Positions 6,285 to 11,411 of a stretch of 14,663 nt of DNA are shown here, in pieces; position 1 is the stretch's first letter, and every line of letters begins with the position of its first letter. The notes below the pieces were generated by a model. That model was not told the origin of the DNA and ran no database searches. It worked only from the letters and a program-made list of their open reading frames with translations. The stretch lies in the NCBI GenBank assembly GCA_937925595.1, contig CALALQ010000230.1, positions 1-14,663 on the forward strand, given 5' to 3'. The DNA is from an uncultured Demequina sp. GTDB lineage: Bacteria > Actinomycetota > Actinomycetes > Actinomycetales > Demequinaceae. The translations under genes and the position numbers were made by a program.

Positions 6285-6940
6285 CAGCGGGACTCCCACA
6301 CCTTCTCCGCCACGTCCACGATCTTGTTCTGGTCATCGGCGACGTCCACTGGTCGCGGCGCGGTCCCGTCTGGCAGAGAGCCGAGGTAGGCGGTGGGTCG
6401 CATCAGCCACAGGATGACCTCGTCGTGGTCCACCTCGTACTCGTCGGCGAGGGCTATCAGCCGCTTCACCCACGGACGCACTTCACGGCGGGCCGTGTCG
6501 AACTGGAAGGCAGGGTACCGGACGGTGTTGCGCCGCCGCGTGCCGAGGATTTCACCGCGGGTTCGCATGTCGCTGGCGAGCTTCCGGTTCACGCCACGGG
6601 GGCTGAGAAGTTCGGACACCTCGGTGGAGGTGAACATCCCGAACTCGTCCTCGAGCTGGCGCCAGGCGTTCTCGGTCGCCTGAGTGGCCGCCGCCACTGC
6701 CGGGGTGACTGGGGCAGCTTCGTCCTGGATGGCCTGCTTCAACCGGCGCCGAGCCTCACGCTGGCGGGCGACCTGGGCCAGGATCAACAGCGCCTCTCGA
6801 TCACGGTCGGGCGCGCTCCGGTAGGCCTCCATGAGGTCGTCACCGCTGAGCTTGCTCAGGCTTGCGCCTGCGCGGACAGCCTCGGCGATGACCTTCCCAC
6901 GTGGGGTTTCGCCCTTAAGCATGCTCCGTGCAACAGCCAT
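6281..6940 (-). CDS. Xre/MbcA/ParS-family antitoxin of the RES module (219 aa)
   Basis: This is the first gene of a two-gene operon with the RES toxin, which it should bind and neutralise; such antitoxins also repress their own promoter (family knowledge). A helix-turn-helix-like region covers about residues 103-138. A YPAFQF motif follows at 142-147, and then a helical toxin-binding domain with DEVILWLMRPTAYLG and a PVDV...IVDVAEKVWESRW end. The first ~95 residues are an additional, highly charged helical extension (ALLILAQVARQREARRRLKQA) not usual in this family, whose members are mostly about 110-160 aa; it could oligomerise or be a second DNA-binding unit. The ATG at 6940 has a GGAAGG ribosome binding site eight bases upstream. 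A good promoter lies at 6976-7004. Confidence 0.87.
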   Translation of the reverse strand: MAVARSMLKGETPRGKVIAEAVRAGASLSKLSGDDLMEAYRSAPDRDREALLILAQVARQREARRRLKQAIQDEAAPVTPAVAAATQATENAWRQLEDEFGMFTSTEVSELLSPRGVNRKLASDMRTRGEILGTRRRNTVRYPAFQFDTARREVRPWVKRLIALADEYEVDHDEVILWLMRPTAYLGSLPDGTAPRPVDVADDQNKIVDVAEKVWESRW

Positions 6941-6975
6941 CTCACGAACCTTCCGACCGCTTGTGCTTGTGAGAA

Positions 6976-7004
6976 ACGTTACCAGAGGGAGCGGACGCTG
7001 TCAC
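6976..7004 (-). promoter_or_regulatory. SigA-type promoter of the RES-Xre operon
   Basis: On the minus strand GTGACA (5 of 6 matches to TTGACA, 6999-7004), a 17-bp spacer and TAACGT (6976-6981, fits TAnnnT) precede the antitoxin start by 36 bp. A CTTGTG direct repeat lies on the plus strand between the -10 and the start codon (about 6960-6971) and may be an operator. The lipoprotein gene has a nearly identical promoter. Confidence 0.6.
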
Positions 7005-7042
7005 TGGTCTGTGCGTTCTCCATGCCGCAGTCCCGGGAGGTG

Positions 7043-7070
7043 TTGCACCAGACCGGGGGAGTGGTACACT
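7043..7070 (+). promoter_or_regulatory. Leaderless promoter of the VapBC operon
   Basis: TTGCAC (7043-7048), a 16-bp spacer and TACACT (7065-7070) form a near-consensus promoter. The -10 ends six bases before the ATG at 7077, so transcription should start at the A of ATG. There is no Shine-Dalgarno sequence, as expected of a leaderless antitoxin mRNA. Confidence 0.7.
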
Positions 7071-7076
7071 CGCGTC

Positions 7077-7337
7077 ATGCCGACCGATCTTCAGCGCACT
7101 CAGGTGACACACACACCGGAGGTGGAGGCCGCCCTTGAGGTGGCCAGGCGCCGGTGGCCGGCCGAACGCAGCACCGGCAGGCTGCTGGCGAACCTCATCG
7201 TCGAAGGCGCGAAAGCCATCGAAGCCTACGACGAGCTCGTCGCCGCTGAACGCCGTCAGATGCTCGAAGACATCGCCGGGACGTACGGTCACATGTATGG
7301 GCCCGGGTACATCGACAGGATCCGCGAAACCCAATGA
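7077..7337 (+). CDS. vapB: VapB-type antitoxin (86 aa)
   Basis: The product starts MPTDLQRTQVTHTPEVEAAL, a strand followed by helices (EVARRRWP, TGRLLANLIVEGAKAIEAY). This is the usual layout of actinobacterial VapB antitoxins, with an N-terminal DNA-binding half and a C-terminal toxin-wrapping half (residues about 50-86, ending GPGYIDRIRETQ). It should bind and inhibit the PIN toxin encoded immediately downstream and repress the operon together with it; this is family knowledge. The start at 7077 is fixed by a -10 box at exactly leaderless distance. The stop codon overlaps the toxin ATG in an ATGA arrangement, so the two are translationally coupled. It is divergent from the RES-Xre operon, and the two modules share a 136-bp regulatory region. 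Confidence 0.82.
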   Translation: MPTDLQRTQVTHTPEVEAALEVARRRWPAERSTGRLLANLIVEGAKAIEAYDELVAAERRQMLEDIAGTYGHMYGPGYIDRIRETQ

Positions 7338-7732
7338 TCGTCCTCGACACGTCCGCGGCCGTGGCACTGCTGGACAAGACGCACCCGGACCATGCCGCCG
7401 CTGTGGAGTTCGTAGCCAGGAACACATCCTGCGCGATCCACGCGGCCGCAGCCGCCGAGGTCCTCGTCGCCGCCTCTGAACGCGGGATGTCCGAGCGTGT
7501 CTGGGATGTGCTGCGAAGCGTCGGTCTGCGCGTTGCCGACGGCCACCCGGATGAGCCGGCTCGCATCGCTCAGTGGCGTCGTGACGGCGACCTGTCGCTC
7601 GTGGACGCATGCACAGTTGCGATCGCCGACCTGCATGAGATGTTCGTCTTCACCTGCAGCGAACCGGTAGCAGCCGCCGCCCGGCAGGCTGGACTTCTCG
7701 ACGACCGGGCACCAGCCGGAGCCCGCATCTGA
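7334..7732 (+). CDS. vapC: VapC-type PIN-domain toxin (132 aa)
   Basis: PIN toxins are Mg2+-dependent ribonucleases that cut tRNA or rRNA. The N-terminal IVLDTSAAVALL places the first acidic residue at Asp5. AAAAAEVLVAA gives Glu42, and LSLVDACTVAIAD gives Asp91, with Asp99 further on. Length and secondary structure fit a complete VapC. In the fourth conserved position, usually TxD after the last core strand, this protein has FTCSE: Ser109 replaces Asp, and Glu110 is next to it. Some active PIN proteins tolerate changes there, so reduced activity is possible but not certain. The gene overlaps vapB by four bases. Its stop codon lies inside the first of two direct repeats that begin the non-coding block downstream. 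Confidence 0.85.
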   Translation: MIVLDTSAAVALLDKTHPDHAAAVEFVARNTSCAIHAAAAAEVLVAASERGMSERVWDVLRSVGLRVADGHPDEPARIAQWRRDGDLSLVDACTVAIADLHEMFVFTCSEPVAAAARQAGLLDDRAPAGARI

Positions 7733-7760
7733 TGCAAGATGCTTTCATCTGATGCAGGAT
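7726..7760 (+). repeat. 15-bp direct repeats with internal palindrome
   Basis: CATCTGATGCAAGAT (7726-7740) and CATCTGATGCAGGAT (7746-7760) differ at one base and are spaced by 20 bp, close to two helical turns. Each contains a CATC-T-GATG palindrome. They lie just upstream of a promoter-like sequence and may be operator sites. Confidence 0.65.
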
Positions 7761-7761
7761 T

Positions 7762-7778
7762 CTTGCATTTTGTGCAAG
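7762..7778. repeat. Inverted repeat CTTGCA/TGCAAG overlapping a promoter
   Basis: CTTGCA (7762-7767) and TGCAAG (7773-7778) are a perfect 6-bp inverted repeat with a 5-bp spacer. Its right arm overlaps the -35 hexamer at 7770-7775. With the two upstream repeats it makes four TGCA cores at 7733, 7753, 7764 and 7773, roughly on the same face of the helix. Confidence 0.55.
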
Positions 7779-7798
7779 TCCCGGAACGCCGATAATGT
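7770..7798 (+). promoter_or_regulatory. SigA-type promoter reading into the non-coding block
   Basis: TTGTGC (7770-7775), a 17-bp spacer and TAATGT (7793-7798) form a good promoter in an AT-richer patch. The predicted start is near 7805. No plus-strand protein gene lies downstream, so it would drive a short RNA or a transcript antisense to the gene at 7864-8172. Confidence 0.5.
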
Positions 7799-7820
7799 AT
7801 CTTATGTCAGTTTCGAGCGT

Positions 7821-7827
7821 CTATGCG
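7821..7827 (-). promoter_or_regulatory. CGCATAG motif inside a hairpin loop
   Basis: On the minus strand CGCATAG lies downstream of the gene ending at 7864 and faces the 3' end of vapC; no minus-strand gene follows it. AGACCT (7846-7851) lies 18 nt upstream, like the TGACC hexamers of other copies. As a promoter it would make RNA antisense to vapC. On the plus strand the same bases form the loop of the candidate small RNA. Confidence 0.4.
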
Positions 7828-7851
7828 CACGCTTCTAAGAGTTGAAGGTCT

Positions 7852-7872
7852 CCCCTGAGGCTGTCACAGGGG
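7852..7872 (+). terminator. Hairpin with U-rich tail
   Basis: CCCCTG (7852-7857) and CAGGGG (7867-7872) make a 6-bp stem with a 9-nt loop. The plus-strand tail GATCTCTTCTTC is pyrimidine-rich. It fits as the terminator of plus-strand transcripts from vapBC or the candidate small RNA. It also overlaps the last codons of the minus-strand gene ending at 7864. Confidence 0.5.
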
Positions 7873-8172
7873 GATCTCTTCTTCGCCGGTGAGCAGTCGC
7901 ACTTTTGTCATGCGGTCCTGGCGCGGCCAGGCAACGCGAGCGGCGACTTTCATTGCCACTCGGTCCTCATGGTCCCGCGACACTGCCGCCGACAGCAGTT
8001 CGTCGAAGTCCACCCAGTAGCCGATCCACGCCTGCGTGTGGTTTCCGCGCTTGACCCACGACGCCTTCCGGTCGACCAGGTCGTAGGCAATGAGAATCTC
8101 CACGGCCGCTGACAGCTGCCGGCTACCTTCCGCCCACCGCCGGACGCTTGCGATCGGATCCTCATCCTTCAT
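7864..8172 (-). CDS. Unrecognised 102-aa protein
   Basis: The product starts MKDEDPIASVRRWAEGSRQL and has a helical N-terminal half (SAAVEILIAYDLVDR), which could be a winged-helix-like or purely structural unit. A strand region with aromatic residues (TQAWIGYWVDFDELL) follows, then a second helix (DRVAMKVAARVAWPRQDR). It is soluble, with no signal peptide. The ATG at 8172 has no clear Shine-Dalgarno sequence and no leaderless -10, so the start is uncertain. It lies 78 bp downstream of the lipoprotein gene, in a spacer where nothing notable was seen, and may be co-transcribed with it. No family was recognised and the function is unknown. Confidence 0.6.
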   Translation of the reverse strand: MKDEDPIASVRRWAEGSRQLSAAVEILIAYDLVDRKASWVKRGNHTQAWIGYWVDFDELLSAAVSRDHEDRVAMKVAARVAWPRQDRMTKVRLLTGEEEIPL

Positions 8173-8250
8173 GAGGCATGGCTGGCTTTCGTGAGGCCTC
8201 GGCGCAACCCACCGCAGTGTGAGCTGGCGACGAGCTCCTTCGGCAGTGAC

Positions 8251-8760
8251 CTATCGGCGGGAGGTGCGATCGCAGGTCATCGGCTCGTCGAAGCCCTCGA
8301 TCTGAAGGCTGGCGGAGTCGGGTGTCAGGTCTGCGTCGACGGCCAGGTCGCCGGTGCTTTGGAGGACGGTGGCCTTGTTTGTAGCCCCGAAGTCGATGCT
8401 CTCCGGCAGGCGGATGCTGACTCCCTGCCCGGAGCGGGGCGTGATGGTCAGGACGTTGTCCACGATGGCGTACATGACCGAGTCCTCGTTGTAGTGGTCG
8501 AGGTCCTCGTCCAGCTGGGTCCACTCGATGACGTCCTCGCTGATGACGAACGTGTTCTTCAACCGGTTCGAGCCTGTCGGGTTGAACTGGCACTCCCACG
8601 AACCGAGGAGGTACTCGGCCGGTGACGGCGGTGCTTCCTCGACGGTTTCCGCGGGCTGTGGCGGGTTGGGTCCGCCGGCGCCGTAGTTCGTGCTGCAGCC
8701 TGTGACTGCGAGCGTTCCCGCGATGACCGCGGCGACCGCGATTCGACGACGTTGCATCAT
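8251..8760 (-). CDS. Lipoprotein of unknown function (169 aa)
   Basis: From the ATG at 8760 the protein has a basic start (MMQRRR), a hydrophobic stretch (IAVAAVIAGTLAVT) and a lipobox VTGC with the lipidated cysteine at residue 22. A Pro/Glu-rich spacer then leads to a domain with many strands: LLGSWECQFNP, NTFVISEDVIEWTQ, DSVMYAIVDNVLTITP, ATVLQSTGDLAVDADL. This looks like a small beta-barrel of the lipocalin-like kind seen in secreted proteins that begin with a G-x-W motif; that is an inference. It should be anchored on the outer face of the cytoplasmic membrane. The reading frame extends further upstream, but GGGGAC and GGGGAG before 8760, a promoter at 8807-8835 and the signal peptide position all favour 8760 (or 8757). 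Confidence 0.8.
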   Translation of the reverse strand: MMQRRRIAVAAVIAGTLAVTGCSTNYGAGGPNPPQPAETVEEAPPSPAEYLLGSWECQFNPTGSNRLKNTFVISEDVIEWTQLDEDLDHYNEDSVMYAIVDNVLTITPRSGQGVSIRLPESIDFGATNKATVLQSTGDLAVDADLTPDSASLQIEGFDEPMTCDRTSRR

Positions 8761-8798
8761 GTCCCCACTCCCCTGCCGCATCCCCCGTGCGACTCCCA

Positions 8799-8856
8799 GG
8801 TGCCTGACGTTACTGGCCGACCGGCTGGAAGTCACGGGACGCGACGCTCAGGCACC
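8799..8856. promoter_or_regulatory. Widely spaced inverted repeat flanking the lipoprotein promoter
   Basis: GGTGCCTGA (8799-8807) and TCAGGCACC (8848-8856) are perfect 9-bp inverted copies on either side of the promoter, with about 49 bp between centres. Allowing one gap, the match extends further inwards (CGT versus GCGT). One arm is at the predicted transcription start, the other upstream of the -35. They could be paired operators or part of a long terminator-like stem after the gene ending at 8877. Confidence 0.5.
8807..8835 (-). promoter_or_regulatory. SigA-type promoter of the lipoprotein gene
   Basis: On the minus strand GTGACT (8830-8835), a 17-bp spacer and TAACGT (8807-8812) lie 46 bp before the ATG at 8760. 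The hexamers and spacing are nearly the same as in the RES-Xre operon promoter (GTGACA-17-TAACGT). Confidence 0.6.
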
Positions 8857-8876
8857 ACACTCACAGCCTCGTTGGG

Positions 8877-9620
8877 TCACAGGTCCGAGGGGGACCTCTC
8901 CCCCGCCTCGTCGAGACGCCGGAGGGCATCAGCGTACGCGGTGACACGCACCGCCACCTTCTCGAGCAGGTCCATCTGGGCGATGTACGCGGACAGGGCG
9001 CGAGCACGCAGCAGCGCGTTCAAGCTGGACTGCGGGCTCGCGTTGAACCGGTCGATCTCAGCTTCCAGCCCGTCGGGCGCGGCGGTCTCCTCCGCGTCGT
9101 ACAGCAGGATCTTGTCCCCGTCGCTGACGGGTGCGGTGACTGTGGGGCGCTGGAAGTCTGGGTCGATGAACAGTTGTGCGGGCCCGGTCACCGTCAGCGA
9201 CTTGCGTCCTCGCCCTCCGATCGCCTCGTGATCTTCCAGGAAGCGGAGCATCGTGAACCCTGAGTCTGAGCGAAGGTGCGGGCGGGCGTCGGCAGCCTCG
9301 GTGGTGACGTTCTGGATGGCGCGCACCTGCCCTTGGATGCGGCGGTGCGCGAGGTTGCTGAGCAGCTGCTTCCAGGAGCCTTCCGGGTCGGTGAGGTACG
9401 CGAGCGCCTCGGCTTTGAGCTCGGCGATGCCGGCGCTGTCGAATGCTGTCACTGGCAGCAGCGTGTGCGAGCCCGCCTTGGCGGAGGCGAGGAACGTGTC
9501 TGCCTCGATCTTCTCGATGCGGACAGTGAGCTCACCGGCCGTCGGTGCGGGCGCTGACCACACGTCGACGAGCGGGGTGTCGGCGAACACGCGGAGGCGG
9601 AGGTTTCGGAACTCAGTCAT
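8877..9620 (-). CDS. Two-module paralogous protein A (247 aa)
   Basis: Last gene of a four-gene operon. It seems to consist of two copies of a module. Each copy has a strand-rich part followed by a helical part opening with a signature like AEhxRFNxxP, an LL pair and Ala-rich helices. The C-terminal copy contains GLEAEIDRFNASPQSSLNAL and LLRARALSAYIAQMDLLEKV. The N-terminal copy has IAELKAEALAYLTDPEGSW and LLSNLAHRRIQGQVRAIQNV. The strand parts share PxVTAPVSDGDKILLYDA-type segments. The neighbour at 9635-10312 has two further copies. It has no signal peptide or membrane segment. ATG 9620 has AAAGG at good spacing, and the 14-base gap to the upstream gene is nearly the same as that gene's own leader. 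Function unknown. Confidence 0.72.
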   Translation of the reverse strand: MTEFRNLRLRVFADTPLVDVWSAPAPTAGELTVRIEKIEADTFLASAKAGSHTLLPVTAFDSAGIAELKAEALAYLTDPEGSWKQLLSNLAHRRIQGQVRAIQNVTTEAADARPHLRSDSGFTMLRFLEDHEAIGGRGRKSLTVTGPAQLFIDPDFQRPTVTAPVSDGDKILLYDAEETAAPDGLEAEIDRFNASPQSSLNALLRARALSAYIAQMDLLEKVAVRVTAYADALRRLDEAGERSPSDL

Positions 9621-9634
9621 GGTGGGCCTTTCGG

Positions 9635-10312
9635 TCAGTCGGTGATGAGGGCGGCCATGTGCTCGGCGCGGCCAGTCATGGCGAGGGCGGCGCGGCGCGC
9701 GTCGTAGGACGCGATGTAGAAGCCCTTGCGGATGGCGTCCATGTGCAGGGCCCGGAAGTGGGTGCTGGGGTCGTAATTGAAGGCCGCGACCGCTCCCTCG
9801 AGCGTGGGCATACGCCGGCTGAGGGTGGACAGGAATAGCGGGACGACCTGGCCGTCCGCTTCCACGTGCACGACGGTGCCGGTGTCGTCGGCAGTGATCG
9901 TCGCCTGCGAGACGGTCCGGTGGCTAGTTGGGTCGATCTGCCACCACTGGTCCCAGTCCAGTTCCAGCGGTGCGAGCCCCGCCGCTGGGGCGAGGTGGTC
10001 TGCGAGCTGGGCGACGCGGCTGGCGGCGGCGATGAACTCCCGCGCCTCACCTTCCAGCATCGCGTCCGCCATGTCGGCCAGCAGGTGCTTGCGGCCGGCC
10101 TCCGGGTCGGCGTTGAACCGTTCGACCTCCGCGGTGACCGCGTCCACATCTATCTCTGCGACAGCGTTCCGGTACAGCAAACGCTCGCCGAGGGTCACAT
10201 TCATCACAGGGCGACGAGGGGTGTCGATGAACTCGACCACCGCGTAGGCGTCGTCCGGGAGATCCCAGATGCTCCCCTGAGGTGTCAGGTACAGGTGCTT
10301 GAAGCGGGACAT
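9635..10312 (-). CDS. Two-module paralogous protein B (225 aa)
   Basis: Paralogue of the downstream gene product and likewise built of two modules. The first has the strand part AYAVVEFIDTPRRPVMNVTL and GERLLYRN, then VTAEVERFNADPEAGRKH with LLADMADAMLEGEAREFI. The second has TVSQATITADDTGTVVHVEA and DGQVVPLFLS, then LEGAVAAFNYDPSTHFRAL with helices to the end. The FN-x-DP motif at the start of each helical half is the clearest shared feature. The protein is soluble by prediction and no known family is recognised. ATG 10312 is preceded by CCGAAAGGCCACC, almost identical to the leader of the 247-aa paralogue, which supports an origin by tandem duplication. It lies in one operon with a coiled-coil peptide and a small membrane protein, so a joint, possibly membrane-linked, complex is conceivable. 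Confidence 0.72.
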   Translation of the reverse strand: MSRFKHLYLTPQGSIWDLPDDAYAVVEFIDTPRRPVMNVTLGERLLYRNAVAEIDVDAVTAEVERFNADPEAGRKHLLADMADAMLEGEAREFIAAASRVAQLADHLAPAAGLAPLELDWDQWWQIDPTSHRTVSQATITADDTGTVVHVEADGQVVPLFLSTLSRRMPTLEGAVAAFNYDPSTHFRALHMDAIRKGFYIASYDARRAALAMTGRAEHMAALITD

Positions 10313-10326
10313 GGTGGCCTTTCGGT

Positions 10327-10527
10327 TCAGTTGATGAGCACCACAGCAGCGAAGCTGAGCGCGTACCAGCGGGGGCTCTCACCGTCCTTCTTGGCGTCGA
10401 GGGCCGAGAGGCCGAGCGAGAGCGCGACGAAAACGGCGATGACGCCCAATACCGTCACCACAGATGTCGGGAGGTGGTCGGGGGCTGTGCCGGTGATGGT
10501 GACGAGGTCAATGCCGGCGGCGGTCAT
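10327..10527 (-). CDS. Small membrane protein (66 aa)
   Basis: One strong hydrophobic helix covers about residues 22-42 (SVVTVLGVIAVFVALSLGLS). A second, shorter one is at the C-terminus (ALSFAAVVLIN), after a charged loop (DAKKDGESPRW). This predicts a two-pass membrane protein with the loop between. The ATG at 10527 overlaps the stop codon of the coiled-coil gene in an ATGA arrangement, so the two are translationally coupled. The gene ends 14 bp before the first paralogous module protein. Its place in the operon suggests a membrane anchor or a holin-like or regulatory role, but nothing in the sequence decides this. Confidence 0.68.
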   Translation of the reverse strand: MTAAGIDLVTITGTAPDHLPTSVVTVLGVIAVFVALSLGLSALDAKKDGESPRWYALSFAAVVLIN

Positions 10528-10685
10528 GCTGCGGCCTTCTGCAGGACGCGAAGCTCGACGTGCGCGTCAGCGAGCTCGCGTTCGGCTTCGGCGAGCGCTT
10601 TGCGGGCGGCGAGGACCTTGCTGTTCGCGCGGGACTTCCGCTTCTGAGCAAGTTCAAGGGCAGTGGGCTGTCGTTCGAAGTTCAC
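10524..10685 (-). CDS. Short coiled-coil protein (53 aa)
   Basis: This short frame runs from a GTG at 10685 to the TGA at 10524-10526. It encodes NFERQPTALELAQKRKSR, then an uninterrupted heptad-like, highly charged helix: ANSKVLAARKALAEAERE and LADAHVELRVLQKAAA. Leucine, valine and alanine recur at a/d-type positions, so a coiled coil is likely. It is the first gene of a four-gene operon and its stop overlaps the next start. The GTG start is supported by the CGCATGTAA motif whose first base is exactly 14 nt upstream, and by AAAGG just before it, though that lies rather close for a Shine-Dalgarno. Function unknown; such small coiled coils often act as oligomerising or scaffolding partners. 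Confidence 0.68.
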   Translation of the reverse strand: MNFERQPTALELAQKRKSRANSKVLAARKALAEAERELADAHVELRVLQKAAA

Positions 10686-10690
10686 GACCT

Positions 10691-10699
10691 TTACATGCG
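10691..10699 (-). promoter_or_regulatory. CGCATGTAA motif 14 nt before the four-gene operon
   Basis: CGCATGTAA is followed by AGGTC and GTG (10685); its first base is exactly 14 nt upstream of the start codon. TGACCC (10719-10724), overlapping the sirtuin stop codon, is 19 nt upstream. The stretch between resembles that of the copy at 5619, with a shared AAACG. Confidence 0.55.
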
Positions 10700-10721
10700 C
10701 AGTGGCCGGCCGTTTCCTGGG

Positions 10722-11411
10722 TCAGCCGAGGATGAGGTTCACCAGCTCCGGGACGGTCTCAGTAGCTACCCTTTCGAGGTACCGGTCGAACCGGCCGCTC
10801 TGATTGAGGTTCAGCTCGATCGTGTAGGTTCCGCCGGCGCGGGCATGGTCGACGAGCCCGGCCGCCGGGTACACCTCCCCCGAGGTGCCGATGGCGACGA
10901 AGATGTCAGCGTTTGCGACGGCATGGTGGATACGTTCCATGTGGCGGGGCTGCTCCCCGAAGAACACGATGTCGGGGCGGAGCGTCCCGTACCGGCACGT
11001 CGAGCACGGTGCGCCGTACTCGCCGGCATCGACGGGTTCCCGGCACAGCCGGCAGATGGCCGTGGCGAGCTGCCCGTGCATGTGGATGAGCTGGTCGCCT
11101 GCCACTCCCCCACGCTCGTGCAGGTCATCGACGTTCTGGGTCACGACCAGGAGGCGGTCCCCGAGCGCGTCAGCCAGACGCCCGAGCGCGTAGTGCGCGG
11201 CGTTCGGCTGCGCGGCGGCGACGTCGCCGCGGCGGGCACGGTAGAACTCGTAGACGAGGTCGGGGTTCCGCTTGAGGGCCTGCGGAGTGCAGACCTCTTC
11301 GACGCTGTGTTGGGCCCACACCGCCGGGGACCCATCGGCGTTGTCCCGGAATGTGGACAGACCGGACTCGGCACTGATGCCGGCGCCGGTGAGGATGACG
11401 GTGCGGGTCAC
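10722..11411 (-). CDS. Sirtuin (SIR2-family NAD+-dependent protein deacylase, 229 aa)
   Basis: All core motifs are present: the Rossmann loop GAGISAESGLSTFRD (residues 9-23), TQNVDDLHERGG (91-102) and the catalytic His112 in HMHG. A zinc site of Cys120, Cys123, Cys136 and Cys139 is complete, followed by RPDIVFFGE (145-153) and the GTSGEVYPAAGL NAD-binding loop. Tyr57 and Arg60 (FYRAR) match the pair that in CobB and SIRT5 recognises negatively charged acyl groups, so it should remove succinyl or malonyl as well as acetyl groups from lysine, using NAD+. Length and domain set are those of a stand-alone, cytoplasmic class III enzyme. The GTG start at 11411 overlaps the preceding stop codon (GTGA), so it is translationally coupled to the 173-aa gene upstream. 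No fused defence effector domain is present. Confidence 0.93.
   Translation of the reverse strand: MTRTVILTGAGISAESGLSTFRDNADGSPAVWAQHSVEEVCTPQALKRNPDLVYEFYRARRGDVAAAQPNAAHYALGRLADALGDRLLVVTQNVDDLHERGGVAGDQLIHMHGQLATAICRLCREPVDAGEYGAPCSTCRYGTLRPDIVFFGEQPRHMERIHHAVANADIFVAIGTSGEVYPAAGLVDHARAGGTYTIELNLNQSGRFDRYLERVATETVPELVNLILG

Larger units (their letters stand above)
7805..7885 (+). ncRNA. Candidate small RNA with two hairpins
   Basis: The stretch has a promoter-like sequence just upstream. It contains a first hairpin AGCGT/ACGCT (7816-7833) whose 8-nt loop is CTATGCGC. A second hairpin, CCCCTG/CAGGGG (7852-7872), is followed by GATCTCTTCTTC, which is U-rich in RNA. Promoter, structure and intrinsic-terminator-like end together suggest a discrete RNA of about 80 nt. 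The loop is the reverse complement of the GCGCATAG motif found near several gene starts. The 3' end overlaps, in antisense, the end of the gene at 7864-8172. No known RNA family is recognised. Confidence 0.4.

Noticed and set aside
6285..6299. Upstream GTG start for the RES toxin
   Set aside because: It would overlap the antitoxin by 19 bases without a good ribosome binding site. GTG 6284 has GGGAG at proper distance and the common 4-base overlap.
7726..7778. CRISPR array
   Set aside because: Only two direct copies with a 5-bp gap, no spacer-sized intervals and no cas genes.
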